Notes: generated from the sequence alone by a model not told the origin. A DNA stretch of 64,000 bases from Hymenobacter sp. UV11 (GCF_004684095.1 NZ_SRII01000009.1:62001-126000); one strand, 5' to 3'; shown: positions 45,701 to 53,421, counted from the first letter of the stretch. Made by a program: numbers and translations.

Positions 45701-46374
45701 ACGTAGAAGTAGCCAGCGATGGCTACGAAGCCATTGCCCGCGCCACGGCCCCCAATGCTTCGTACCAGCTCATTCTGATGGATATTCAGATGCCGGGGCT
45801 CGATGGCATTGCGGCTACCCGCGCCATCAAGGCGCAGCTAGGTAGTGCCAGCCCGCCCATCGTGGCCATGACGGCCTACTCGATGCCCGACGACGCGGTG
45901 CGCTTTGTGAAAGCTGGCCTCGATGACTACCTGGCCAAGCCCGTGAAGCATCAGCAGTTGGCCGAAACCCTGGCCCGCTGGGTCAGCGGGCCCAAGCCCT
46001 TGGCCGAGGTAACTGCCCCTACCCCCCCCGCCATCATCGACCCCGAAGTGTTGGCCCAGCTGTATCAGCTCGGTGGCGATGGTTTTGCGGCCGAGCTCTA
46101 CAGTGAGTTTGTGGAAGAAACCACGAGCCTGCTCGACCAGGCCAAGGCCTGCTGGGACGTGGCCGACCTCGAAGGCCTGCACCCATTACTGCACCAGCTC
46201 AAGGGCACGGCCGGCACGCTGGGCCTTACCCACTTGGCTGGCAAGGCGCTGGCGCTGGAGCAAGCAATCAAGAACCACGAAACGGATTCTCTATCCCAAG
46301 GACTTATTGATTTGGGACAACTGTTTGACCAGTTTGTGAGTCATTATCCAACCATCCTCGCTGCAGTAGAATAA
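42796..46374 (+). CDS. Hybrid sensor histidine kinase with multiple PAS/GAF domains, receiver and HPt
   Basis: A 1192-residue multidomain signal protein. Visible order: PAS (about 15-130), PAS (about 145-265), GAF (about 280-425), PAS (about 430-550), PAS (about 560-675), HisKA with phospho-His697 in NMSHELRTPMNGIIGM, and HATPase_c (about 800-915) with NLVANAIKF, DSGIGI and GGTGLGLAISKEL. A receiver follows with phospho-Asp996 in LILMDIQMPGLDG, then an HPt domain with His1133 in LHQLKGTAGTLG. No transmembrane segment is obvious, so it is probably cytoplasmic. All parts of a phosphorelay are in one chain; the receiver-only protein encoded next is the likely further partner. Confidence 0.95.
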   Translation: MQAPSPVSMLPATALMLDQLQLAYAVLDRDGLLVEANDTLINLSGYDQAELLGQPFSKLLPRSQQVEHQAKTRRIMAGEEACLPYYESELAAKDGSLLTLQWQSNLVLDEQGDITGMWMAGHVLPKGAQPGAGAQLALPEPAYLREFFDSSHDLILHLSATNVLLFVNRAGQEKLGYSEAELLGRPFTDVVHPYYRAKLLYQLRRLYEGQALNKLETVLLTKAGRPVHLIGSVSSEQQPGRLPSARAVLHDITDRIKAERLQKVYYSIANLAISAHDLPALYGAIHRELGKVIETNNIFIALCDDARTELEFVYYVDQHAYFEQGDGRPFSMGVTEYVIEQGQPLYFTKADLLRLMRTGELTAFGRLPAVLLASPLSVGDRTIGVLTVQEYDRADLYTPADLDILHFISGQVALAIDRKRQEEHLALQNARLNAIFESGTQLMWNVDRRGSLVSFNRNYADFYLHRTGTLPVQGVNLLEADIGLSDEDTRDQFSRSYLAAGRGEAQQFEIPLRKAKGPDVWLSVTLAPIYLPDGSFEEITAQAQDITATKNSQLVLAAQEEKFRSIFESFQDIYYRTDREGRFTILSPSVREVLGYNPTEALSYPIDHVYWQPEQHQSLLLELRKNGELRNFETQLRHQDGHAVSVLVNARHTAFGTEGIVRDITEIRRIQDDLRLAKEEAEAASEAKTQFLANMSHELRTPMNGIIGMIDLLGQTVLNTEQADYVDTLRTSSEALLTILNDILDLSKIQAGKMRLHESPLALVPLLDRLSALFSYRASQKNIRFNYLVTPETPTFIVTDETRLLQILANLVANAIKFTVQGTVNVVASLVRTDGEYCTLRFAVQDSGIGISPNDAARLFTSFTQLDTTPSKAYGGTGLGLAISKELAELLGGTIGVLSNTGEGSVFWFTIRCQVLTADPAPVLELPAPVATPPTENLFASEPSRILLVDDNAINQKVAARLLAKLNCHVEVASDGYEAIARATAPNASYQLILMDIQMPGLDGIAATRAIKAQLGSASPPIVAMTAYSMPDDAVRFVKAGLDDYLAKPVKHQQLAETLARWVSGPKPLAEVTAPTPPAIIDPEVLAQLYQLGGDGFAAELYSEFVEETTSLLDQAKACWDVADLEGLHPLLHQLKGTAGTLGLTHLAGKALALEQAIKNHETDSLSQGLIDLGQLFDQFVSHYPTILAAVE

Positions 46375-46470
46375 ATTTTACAAGAATATTATTGACATTT
46401 AGCAGAATTTATTGGTTATTGTCTAGTCCTGTTATAACCTTTCTTTGCCCACTACTATTTCACTTCTTTC

Positions 46471-46869
46471 ATGGATTCCGAATCTCAACCCAAAACCATT
46501 CTTATCGCCGAGGATAGCTCCGTCATTTTGAGCTTGACCCGCAAAATACTAGAGCAGCAAAAATACAAGATTGTATTAGCCAAAAATGGGGGCGAAGTAC
46601 TTCGCCAATTGGAAAGTAAGCTGGACAGCGAGCCTGTTGACGGCGTGTTGATGGATATTAATATTCCGGTAAAAAACGGCCTGGAATGCACGAAGGAAAT
46701 TCGCAGTCACGCCGACCCGCGCATCAACCAACTGCCCGTTATCGCCATCACAGGCAATGCCAATAATTACTCGCTGGAGCAATTTCGGGAGGCTGGCATT
46801 ACCGATTACCTGCCCAAGCCGCTGGATTTTGACGCGCTGGTGCGGGTAGTACGGCAGTACGTAGGCTGA
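46471..46869 (+). CDS. Receiver-only response regulator
   Basis: A 132-residue CheY-like protein. AEDSSVILSLTRKIL gives the acidic pocket, Asp62 in VLMDINIPVKNGLE is the phosphorylation site, ITGNANNY the Thr, and YLPKPLDFDAL the Lys. There is no output domain. It lies 96 nt after the hybrid kinase in the same direction, so it is the likely phosphorelay target or a sink. Confidence 0.92.
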   Translation: MDSESQPKTILIAEDSSVILSLTRKILEQQKYKIVLAKNGGEVLRQLESKLDSEPVDGVLMDINIPVKNGLECTKEIRSHADPRINQLPVIAITGNANNYSLEQFREAGITDYLPKPLDFDALVRVVRQYVG

Positions 46870-46870
46870 T

Positions 46871-46961
46871 TTTTAAGCTGTTAGCTATTAGCTGCTAGCT
46901 GTTAGCTTTCGTTCAAGCGAAAAAAGCTAACAGCTAGCAGCTAATAGCTAACAGCTTAAAA
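46871..46961. repeat. Palindrome filling the gap to the MBL gene (AGCTGTTAGCTATTAGC family)
   Basis: Arms of about 39 nt (46871-46909 and 46923-46961) rich in GCTAACAGCTA repeats occupy the whole gap between the regulator stop and the next start codon. Sequence unlike the other palindromes here. Confidence 0.8.
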
Positions 46962-46964
46962 GAT

Positions 46965-47732
46965 ATGAAACTCACTTTTTTAGGTACAGGGACTTCGTCG
47001 GGGGTGCCCATGATTGGGTGCGCCTGTCCCGTGTGCCGCTCGCTCGACCACCGCGACCAGCGGCTGCGGGTGTCGGTGCATCTGGAGGTAGAGGGCCGCA
47101 GCCTGGTCGTGGATACGGGCCCCGACTTTCGGCAGCAGATGCTACGCGCCCACATCGGCCAGCTCGATGGCATCCTGTTTACTCACGAGCACAAGGACCA
47201 CACGGCGGGCCTCGATGATGTGCGGGCCTTCAACTTCCGGCAGCAGCAGGAGATGCCCATTTTTGCCGAGCCGCGGGTGCTGGAGCAGCTCAAGCGGGAG
47301 TTTGCCTACGTTTTTGCGGAGCACAAGTATCCTGGCGTGCCGCAGGTGAGCCTGCACCCCATCGCCGACGACCAGCTACCCTTTGAAGTATTGGGCCTGC
47401 GCGTGCAGCCGTTGCGCGCGTTGCACTACAAGCTACCGGTGCTGGGGTTCCGCATCGGCGACATGGCTTATTTGACGGATGCTAACCAACTGCCGGACAG
47501 CACGATGGACCAGCTTCGTGGGGCCGATACCATTGTGCTCAACGCGCTGCGCCACGAGCCGCACATATCGCATTTCAGCCTGAGCGAGGCCGTAGCTATT
47601 TTAGAGGACTTGAAGCCGCGCCGGGCTTACCTTACCCACATCAGCCACCAGCTGGGCCGCCACCGCGAGGTTGAAGCTCAGCTGCCGCCCTGGGTGCGGC
47701 TAGCCTACGATGGGCTGCAAGTAGAGGGGTAG
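46965..47732 (+). CDS. MBL-fold metallohydrolase (PhnP-like)
   Basis: A 255-residue metallo-beta-lactamase-fold hydrolase. The metal motif THEHKDH occupies residues 73-79, with later His/Asp in YLTDANQL and NALRHEPHISHFSL, and THISHQLG. A CACPVC cluster near residue 20 is typical of the PhnP/phosphodiesterase branch and may bind an extra zinc. Members hydrolyse cyclic phosphodiesters or related compounds. The start lies 3 nt after the palindrome. Confidence 0.88.
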   Translation: MKLTFLGTGTSSGVPMIGCACPVCRSLDHRDQRLRVSVHLEVEGRSLVVDTGPDFRQQMLRAHIGQLDGILFTHEHKDHTAGLDDVRAFNFRQQQEMPIFAEPRVLEQLKREFAYVFAEHKYPGVPQVSLHPIADDQLPFEVLGLRVQPLRALHYKLPVLGFRIGDMAYLTDANQLPDSTMDQLRGADTIVLNALRHEPHISHFSLSEAVAILEDLKPRRAYLTHISHQLGRHREVEAQLPPWVRLAYDGLQVEG

Positions 47733-47791
47733 GGACAGCTTTTAACCTTACCTACGCCGCCTGTTTACGTTTTTTAAAGCTGCAATACCAC

Positions 47792-48151
47792 ATGGAAGTC
47801 ATTAACCTAGAGCAGAAATTTGGGCAGTTTACTGACCACTGGCACCCGCACGTAGTGGCTGACCTCAACGACCAGCATGTGAAGCTGGCCAAGGTGCAGG
47901 GCGAGTTTATCTGGCATAATCACGCGGCCGAAGACGAGCTGTTTTTGGTGGTAAAGGGCCAGCTGCACATCGAGTTTCGCACGCATACTGCCACGCTTAA
48001 CCCAGGCGAGATGCTGGTGGTGCCCCGCGGCGTGGAGCACCGCCCGCACACAACCCAGGAAACCTGGATACTCCTGGTAGAGCCGCAGGCTACCCGCCAC
48101 ACCGGCGAGGTAGAGCACGCCCTAACCCGCCACGACCTGCCGCGCATCTAG
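47792..48151 (+). CDS. Cupin-domain protein
   Basis: A 119-residue single-domain cupin. The conserved metal-site residues are in FIWHNHAAEDELFLVVKGQLHIEF and MLVVPRGVEHRPHT. These small cupins are often metal-binding isomerases, dioxygenases or sugar-binding proteins; the role cannot be assigned. It precedes the NFACT gene by 9 nt on the same strand. Confidence 0.82.
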   Translation: MEVINLEQKFGQFTDHWHPHVVADLNDQHVKLAKVQGEFIWHNHAAEDELFLVVKGQLHIEFRTHTATLNPGEMLVVPRGVEHRPHTTQETWILLVEPQATRHTGEVEHALTRHDLPRI

Positions 48152-48160
48152 CGCCCTGCT

Positions 48161-49726
48161 TTGCACACCAATCACTATTTTCTGCGCCAGCTGGCCCCGG
48201 CCCTCACCGAGCGGCTGCGCGGCTACCGCGTGGCCAGCTGCTTTTCGCAGGAGAAAGATGAGCTGATAGTAGGCTTGCTGAACGAAACCGGGGCTGAACT
48301 CTGGTTGAAAGCGCAGCTGGGCGCAGCTTTTCCGGCGCTGGCTCTACCCGAAACTTTCCACCGGGCCCGCCAGAACTCGGTGGATTTGCTACCCGAGCTG
48401 CTGGGCCGCACGGTGGCCCGTGTGGAGGCGTGGCCCCAGGATAGAGTACTGCAATTCACGTTCGTGGAAGACGCCGCTACGCTGGTGTTCAAGCTGTATG
48501 GCCCCCGGCCAAATGCTATTTTTCGGCCCGCGCCGGGCGCGCCGGCGCAGCTCTTTCATCAGCGATACGCCACCGATGCCGACCTGGTGCCCGCGCTGGC
48601 CCCTACCCCCCTGGTTATCGGCGAAGCCGGCAAGCTGCCGCCCGCGCTGGCCGACCTGCCGGCGCGCTTTCTGCGCGAGCAGCGCGGCTACGACCCGGCG
48701 CCCGCTGCGCTGAAGCAGCAGCTCGCTACCGAGCTGCTCGCGGAGCTGGAGAACCCGGCGCACTTCTACATTATTTACCTCGATGGCCGCACGCGCCTGA
48801 GCCTAGTGCCGCTGGGCGAAGTACTCGAAACGCTACCCGGCACCGACCCCGTTGGCGCGCTGCGGCGCTTTGTGCCGCTGGCGCTGGCCCGCCGCGCCCT
48901 CGAAACCGAGCGCCGCCAGCTGCGCCAGCTATTGACGCGCCGCGCCGACGAGGCCAGCACCAGCGCCCACCTGGCGGGCCAGCGGCTGCATGCGCTGGCC
49001 CATGAGGCGGGCTATCGCCGCCGCGCCGACCTCATCATGGCTAATCTGCACGCCATTGCGCCGAATGCGGCCCAGGTGGAGGTAGTGGATTTTTACACCA
49101 ATGAGCCGGTAGTTATCAAGCTCAAACCGCTGGAGAAGCCCCAACGCACCGCCGAAAACCTATACCGCAAGGCCAAAAACCAGCAAATCGAAGAGCGCCA
49201 GCTGCAGACCCGCGTGGCTGACCGCGAGACGGAAGCGCTGCAAGCAATGGAGCTGCTGGAAGAGCTGGACAACCAGCCCACGCTGGCCGAGCTGCGCGGC
49301 TTGCGCGCCTGGCGCAAGCTGCACGCCCTCGACCCTACCCCCCTCGCCAAGGCCGCTACTGAGCTGCCGTTCAAGGTATTTGAGGACCAAGGATTTACCA
49401 TCCTAGTGGGGCGTAATGCGCAAAATAACGACCTGCTGACCCAAAAATACGCGCACAAAGACGACCTGTGGCTGCACGCCAAGGACGTGAGCGGCTCGCA
49501 CGTGGTCATTCGGCACCGGGCGGGGCAGCCGGTGCCCGAGCCGGTGGTGGAGCACGCGGCGCAGCTGGCCGGCTGGTACTCCAAGCGTCAGCACGACTCG
49601 CTGTGCCCGGTCACGGTGACGCCCAAGAAGTTTGTGCGCAAGCCCAAGGGCTCCTTGCCCGGCCAGGTGCTGGTAGAGCGTGAGCGCGTGGTGCTGGTGG
49701 TGCCCGGCAACCCGTTTGATAAATAG
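48161..49726 (+). CDS. NFACT-family RNA-binding protein (RqcH/NEMF-like)
   Basis: A 521-residue protein of the NFACT family, which in bacteria is RqcH: it binds stalled 50S-peptidyl-tRNA complexes and directs C-terminal Ala tailing. The N-terminal NFACT-N region (MHTNHYFLRQLAPALTERLRGYRVASCF) and C-terminal NFACT-R (KDDLWLHAKDVSGSHVVIRHRAG, then WYSKRQHDSLCPVTVTPKKFVRKPKG) frame a long helical coiled-coil (about 255-400, many Arg/Glu/Gln). The start is TTG at 48161. RqcH recognises tRNA; a tRNA-Leu gene lies immediately downstream on the other strand. Confidence 0.92.
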   Translation: MHTNHYFLRQLAPALTERLRGYRVASCFSQEKDELIVGLLNETGAELWLKAQLGAAFPALALPETFHRARQNSVDLLPELLGRTVARVEAWPQDRVLQFTFVEDAATLVFKLYGPRPNAIFRPAPGAPAQLFHQRYATDADLVPALAPTPLVIGEAGKLPPALADLPARFLREQRGYDPAPAALKQQLATELLAELENPAHFYIIYLDGRTRLSLVPLGEVLETLPGTDPVGALRRFVPLALARRALETERRQLRQLLTRRADEASTSAHLAGQRLHALAHEAGYRRRADLIMANLHAIAPNAAQVEVVDFYTNEPVVIKLKPLEKPQRTAENLYRKAKNQQIEERQLQTRVADRETEALQAMELLEELDNQPTLAELRGLRAWRKLHALDPTPLAKAATELPFKVFEDQGFTILVGRNAQNNDLLTQKYAHKDDLWLHAKDVSGSHVVIRHRAGQPVPEPVVEHAAQLAGWYSKRQHDSLCPVTVTPKKFVRKPKGSLPGQVLVERERVVLVVPGNPFDK

Positions 49727-49735
49727 CCACTTACA

Positions 49736-49763
49736 AAAAAAGCCCACCTTGCGGTGGGCTTTT
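49736..49763. terminator. Intrinsic terminator
   Basis: AAAAAAGCCCACC pairs with GGTGGGCTTTT (loop TTGC), 10 nt after the NFACT stop; it also faces the tRNA-Leu gene in reverse. Confidence 0.85.
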
Positions 49764-49772
49764 CGCTTTGCG

Positions 49773-49854
49773 TGCGCGCGGGGAGATTCGAACTCCCACA
49801 CCCGAAGGCACCACCCCCTCAAGATGGCGTGTCTACCAGTTTCACCACGTGCGC
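49773..49854 (-). tRNA. tRNA-Leu(GAG)
   Basis: Minus-strand class II tRNA. The acceptor 5' GCGCACG, D-arm with GGTGAAACTGGTAGACAC, anticodon arm CCATC-TTGAGGG-GGTGG with anticodon GAG, a long variable arm GTGCCTTCGGGTGTG, and T-arm GGGAGTTCGAATCTCCC are all readable. CCA is not encoded. Pairing of the acceptor stem shows one A-C mismatch (position 5-68); the rest are normal pairs. It reads CUC/CUU leucine codons. Confidence 0.92.
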
Positions 49855-50063
49855 AAAGGGCAATCGGCAACTTGGATTCGGCCGCTAGGCCGGCTTCGCT
49901 GAGGGGCGAAGCGGGTGCAAATGTACTACGCTTCCTGGTTTTTTTCAAATGCGCTCCCGTTTTTTGCGGGTCTTCACTCAGAATTAATTGCTTACACTGA
50001 ACCTTACGCGCTAAGTGGCAAGAAGGTAGCTGACGCATATTTACTTTTCCTACCCCATTTTTT

Positions 50064-50534
50064 ATGTCTGATACCCCAAAAGTTTTCGGTAAAAAGTCAT
50101 TTTTTGGGCAATTTGCCGAGCGCACGACCAAAGTAGCGGGCTCAACCGCCGTGTTTGTGGGGGCGGTGGGCATTGTGCTGCTTTGGGCAGTAACCGGGCC
50201 GCTGTTTAAGTATTCCGAAACCTGGCAGCTCATCATCAACACGGGCACTACCATCATCACCTTTCTGATGGTATTCCTCATTCAGCGGGCGCAGAATAAA
50301 GACTCGCTGGTACTGCACCTGAAGCTGAACGAGTTGATTGCTGCTACCAAGGGCGCGAGCAACCGTCTCATCAATGCCCAGGATTTTTCGGAAGAAGAAA
50401 TCCGACTTATTCACCAGTTTTATTGTTTACTAGCCGACAAGGCCAAGGCCGATAATGACTTGGGCGAAACTCACTCGGTAGAGGAAGCTGAGGACAATCA
50501 CCACGAGAAGTTGGCTGCTCACCGCAGCGACTAG
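50064..50534 (+). CDS. Low-affinity iron permease family membrane protein
   Basis: A 156-residue protein with two hydrophobic helices (about 25-47 and 55-75: FVGAVGIVLLWAVTGPLFKY and IINTGTTIITFLMVFLIQRAQNKD). The stretch NKDSLVLHLKLNELIAATKGASNRLINAQDFSEEEI is characteristic of the low-affinity Fe/Cu permease family. Iron transport is the annotation usually given; evidence for transport in bacteria is thin. It lies just after the tRNA-Leu gene. Confidence 0.82.
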   Translation: MSDTPKVFGKKSFFGQFAERTTKVAGSTAVFVGAVGIVLLWAVTGPLFKYSETWQLIINTGTTIITFLMVFLIQRAQNKDSLVLHLKLNELIAATKGASNRLINAQDFSEEEIRLIHQFYCLLADKAKADNDLGETHSVEEAEDNHHEKLAAHRSD

Positions 50535-50553
50535 CTGGCGGCGGGGCACCACT

Positions 50554-50561
50554 TATTTTTG
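50554..50561 (+). promoter_or_regulatory. -7 box (TATTTTTG) for the small membrane protein gene
   Basis: Exact TAnnTTTG. It places the transcript start near 50568, so the upstream ATG in the longer frame (50559) cannot be used and the start is at 50595. Confidence 0.55.
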
Positions 50562-50594
50562 CGAACCGGGCGGCCACCGCCCGCTCCTACCCCC

Positions 50595-51059
50595 ATGAAC
50601 CAAGCGCACTGGCACCTTATTTTTAACCACGCGCCCATTTTTGGGGCGCTGGCGGGCAGCTTACTACTAGCGATAGGCTTGCTTCAGCGGCAGGACGCGC
50701 TGCTGCGGGCCGGCCTATGGGCGCTGGTGCTGGCCGTAGCCACGGGCCTGCCAGCCCAGCTAACGGGCTCCGGCGCGGCCCAGGTCGTTAAGAATATGCC
50801 GCGCGTGAGCCAGGCGCTCATTCAAAACCATGCGCAGGCGGCGCGGGCGGGCTATTGGGTGCTGGTAGCCACAGGCACGTTGGCGCTGCTTAGTATGATG
50901 CAGATGCAGCAGCGGGCGGCGCGGGTACGGCTGCTGCTGGGCCTTACGCTGCTGGGCGCGGTGCTCAGCTTTGGGCTATTGGCGCGCGCCGGCAACTTGG
51001 GCGGGCAAATTAGCCACCCCGAAATCAGAGAGGGTTATGGCACGCCCGACGAATTGTAG
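50595..51059 (+). CDS. Small integral membrane protein (DUF2231-like)
   Basis: A 154-residue protein with four hydrophobic helices. The opening NQAHWHLIFNHAPIFGALAGSLLLAIGLL, with His residues in the first helix, and later IQNHAQAARAGYWVLVATG resemble the DUF2231 / cytochrome-like proteins of this group; heme binding by these His residues is possible but unproven. Start set at 50595 by the promoter. The last codon and stop overlap the GTAGGG repeat. Confidence 0.72.
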   Translation: MNQAHWHLIFNHAPIFGALAGSLLLAIGLLQRQDALLRAGLWALVLAVATGLPAQLTGSGAAQVVKNMPRVSQALIQNHAQAARAGYWVLVATGTLALLSMMQMQQRAARVRLLLGLTLLGAVLSFGLLARAGNLGGQISHPEIREGYGTPDEL

Positions 51060-51129
51060 GGTTAGCTTGCTGTTTTAAGATTTGCTTATTCTTTTCTGTC
51101 TACTCACGGCAAGCTGAAGCTTACCCTAC
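51056..51129. repeat. GTAGGG..AGCTT repeat ends
   Basis: GTAGGGTTAGCTTGC (51056-51070) and its inverted partner CGGCAAGCTGAAGCTTACCCTAC (51107-51129) frame the gap before the MOSC gene. Same family as 41342-41456. The left end supplies the TAG stop of the membrane protein gene. Confidence 0.7.
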
Positions 51130-51134
51130 ACGTT

Positions 51135-51680
51135 ATGGCCTTCCCATTTTTTGGTGACGATAAATCGACGGTGGCGCGGCTGCTGGCGACCCTACCCCAG
51201 GTGGGCCGGCTGGAGTGGATAGGCCTGCGGCCGGCCCGCCGCACCGAGCTGGAGTCAGTGGCCGAGGCCGAGGTGATTACCGACCGGCACCTGGCCGGCG
51301 ACCACGCCAGCCCCAAGGCGGGCGGCAAACGGCAGATTACGCTTATTCAGCAGGAGCACCTGGCGTCAGTAGCTGGCTTTTTGGGCCTGGCCGAGCCGGT
51401 AGCGCCCGGCCGCCTGCGCCGCAACCTGGTAGTGAGTGGCCTCAACCTGCTGGCACTCAAGGGCCGGCAGATTCAGATTGGCGACGAGGTTATTCTGGAT
51501 ATTACCGGCGAGTGCCACCCGTGCTCGCGCATGGAGGAGGAGCTGGGGCCCGGCGGCTACAACGCCATGCGCGGGCACGGCGGCCTCACGGCGCACATTG
51601 CCCAGGGCGGCCGCCTGCGGGTGGGCGATGCCGTGCGCGTGCTGCCCCCTACCCCCCCTGCCGACGCCAACGGGCAATAA
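51135..51680 (+). CDS. MOSC-domain protein
   Basis: A 181-residue MOSC-fold protein (molybdenum cofactor sulfurase C-terminal type). Landmarks are LEWIGLRPARR, TDRHLAGDHAS, KRQITLIQQEHL, LRRNLVVSGLNLLALKGRQIQIGDEVILDITGECHPCSRMEE (Cys131 or near) and MRGHGGLTAHIAQGGRLRVGD. These proteins are thought to handle sulfur or N-hydroxylated substrates with a molybdenum cofactor. No cofactor-biosynthesis genes are nearby. Confidence 0.88.
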   Translation: MAFPFFGDDKSTVARLLATLPQVGRLEWIGLRPARRTELESVAEAEVITDRHLAGDHASPKAGGKRQITLIQQEHLASVAGFLGLAEPVAPGRLRRNLVVSGLNLLALKGRQIQIGDEVILDITGECHPCSRMEEELGPGGYNAMRGHGGLTAHIAQGGRLRVGDAVRVLPPTPPADANGQ

Positions 51681-51797
51681 AAAACCCGCAGCCAAAGGCG
51701 GCGGGCTTTCCTGAGCTATGAAAACACGGCTCTGGCGAGCCTATGGTACTTTACGCAAGGATTAAGCTTAGCGGATTTACCTGGGCGGAACTTTTTT

Positions 51798-53198
51798 TCA
51801 AGCGCCGTCCATTCGCACGATTTTGGGCGTGAAGGAGCCGAGCACATCCACCAATTCGCGCTGGCTGGCCATCACGGTGTGGATATCCTTGTAAGCCTGC
51901 GGGGCTTCGTCGAGGCCGCCGCCGAGCAACTCCACGCCGTAGTCGGCGAGCTGGCGGCGCAGGTCGGCTTCGCCGATTTCGGCCTTGGCGCGAGTGCGCG
52001 ATAGCAGCCGGCCGGCCCCGTGCGAGGCCGACGACAGCGAGGCTGCCGCGCCCCTACCCCGCACAATAAAGCCAGGGGCCGTCATGGAGCCGGGGATGAT
52101 GCCGAGCACGCCCGCGCCGGCCGGGGTAGCCCCCTTGCGGTGCGTGATGACCTCGCGGCCATCGGCCAGGCGCTCCTTCCAGGCGAAGTTGTGGTGGTTT
52201 TCCACCTTCGCCAGCGGCTTTTCGCCTAAGGCGCGGGCCAGGCGGCGGTGAATCTGGTCGTGGCAGGCCGAGGCGTAGTCGCCGGCCAGGTTCATGGCGG
52301 CCCAGTATTCCTGGCCAGCCTCGGTGTCGAGGCCCAACCAGGCCAGGTTTTGCGCCTCGGCGGGCAGCTGGCACACGTCTTTGGCGAGCTTGGTGTAGTG
52401 CTCGGCAATGCCCGCGCCCAGCCCCCGCGAGCCCGAGTGCGAGAGCACGCCCACGTACTGGCCCAGGGGTAGGCCCAGGTCGTTGGCCGGGTCGGTGATG
52501 TCCACGATTCCGAATTCCACGAAGTGGTTGCCCGAGCCCGACGTGCCCACCTGCTCGGCAGCGCGGTCTAGCTTGTTTTTCAGGAACGGAATGGCCTGAA
52601 ACGTGTCGCTGTGCAGCACGGCGTGGTCGAGGCGCTGGCCCCGCTCCCAGCTGCGGCCGCTGCCGAAACGGGTGTTTTCGAGCAGCAGGTGGCGCACTTC
52701 CTGCACGCGCTGGGTGAGGTACTTGGCCGGCAGGTCATACACCGAGAGCGCCATCCGGCAGCCGATGTCCACGCCCACGGCGTAGGGAATCACGGCGTTG
52801 TCGGTGGCCAGCACCCCGCCGATGGGCAGGCCGTAGCCGTGGTGGGCGTCGGGCATGAGGGCGCCGGCCACGGTCACGGGCAGCTTCATGGCAGTTTCCA
52901 TCTGGTGCACTGCCCCGGCGTCGATGTGCTCGGCGCCGAAGGTGACGTAGGGCTTGCGCGCCACCAGCTCGATGTGCCGCGACACGGGGGGTAGCAACGC
53001 GGCGGCGGTGTGGCTCCAGGCCAGGTTGGTCAGAAAATCGGTGGGGCTGGCCAGCACTGCTTTCAGCAATTCGAGCTGGTCGGCCTGGGTCAGGCGCTTG
53101 TGTTCTTTGCGCTGCAACTGCGCCAGCGCTAGCCCGATAGCACGGCCCTCGGGAAACCCGAGCTGCCGCAAGTCATTGCCCTGTAAAATAGAAGCCAT
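51798..53198 (-). CDS. rtcB: RtcB RNA ligase
   Basis: A 466-residue RNA ligase that joins 2',3'-cyclic phosphate (or 3'-phosphate) and 5'-hydroxyl RNA ends using GTP and Mn2+. Metal and nucleotide motifs are complete: PDAHHGYGLPIGG, VGVDIGCRM (metal-binding Cys), GSGNHFVEFG, HSGSRG, and the guanylylated-His motif ASHGAGR (His393). Start ATG 53198 was chosen over 53348, whose extension reads non-coding DNA with the Y1 RNA just upstream. The gene is the last of the rsr / Y RNA / PcfJ-like / Y RNA / rtcB series, all on the minus strand; no rtcA cyclase or rtcR regulator is present. Confidence 0.96.
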   Translation of the reverse strand: MASILQGNDLRQLGFPEGRAIGLALAQLQRKEHKRLTQADQLELLKAVLASPTDFLTNLAWSHTAAALLPPVSRHIELVARKPYVTFGAEHIDAGAVHQMETAMKLPVTVAGALMPDAHHGYGLPIGGVLATDNAVIPYAVGVDIGCRMALSVYDLPAKYLTQRVQEVRHLLLENTRFGSGRSWERGQRLDHAVLHSDTFQAIPFLKNKLDRAAEQVGTSGSGNHFVEFGIVDITDPANDLGLPLGQYVGVLSHSGSRGLGAGIAEHYTKLAKDVCQLPAEAQNLAWLGLDTEAGQEYWAAMNLAGDYASACHDQIHRRLARALGEKPLAKVENHHNFAWKERLADGREVITHRKGATPAGAGVLGIIPGSMTAPGFIVRGRGAAASLSSASHGAGRLLSRTRAKAEIGEADLRRQLADYGVELLGGGLDEAPQAYKDIHTVMASQRELVDVLGSFTPKIVRMDGA

Positions 53199-53266
53199 TG
53201 GTTTGAAATTTAGAATGGGGAATTTGAAAGGATGAATTGGCGTGATGAAGCAGCCTAATTCAAAAA

Positions 53267-53348
53267 TTGCCGGAGCGACAAGCGGCCCGCGTCGGGCCAA
53301 AAGGCGACGGGATAGGTCGAAGGAACGCGGGCCTACGGCATCCGGCAA
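53267..53348 (-). ncRNA. Y-RNA-like gene Y1 (minimal, no tRNA module)
   Basis: 82 nt between the PcfJ-like gene and rtcB. Outer stem TTGCCGGA / TCCGGCAA (perfect), internal loop with 5' side TGCCGTA and 3' side GCTTGTCGC, and inner stem GGCCCGCG / CGCGGGCC, then a large loop starting TCCTTCGA. TTTTT follows the 3' arm. The CCGUAGG / GCUUG internal loop is shared with the larger Y RNAs here and parallels the Ro-binding stem of Y RNAs. No tRNA-like arms. Confidence 0.75.
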
Positions 53349-53359
53349 CTGGGGTAAAA

Positions 53360-53421
53360 GCGGGCAACGGGCAAGCCATCGGTCGGTTTTCAGGCGAAGG
53401 AAGACGGCTCTACGGCACCGC
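53360..53421 (-). ncRNA. Y-RNA-like gene Y2 (minimal, divergent)
   Basis: 62 nt, 11 nt from Y1 and just after the PcfJ-like stop. Outer pairs GCGG / CCGC, 5' loop side TGCCGTA as in the others, inner stem GAGCCGTC / GATGGCTT (8 bp with wobbles), loop containing TCCTTCG. The 3' loop side is GCCCGTTGC rather than GCTTGTTGC, so Ro binding may be weak. TTTT follows. Supported by the shared 5' motif and pairing only. Confidence 0.5.
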
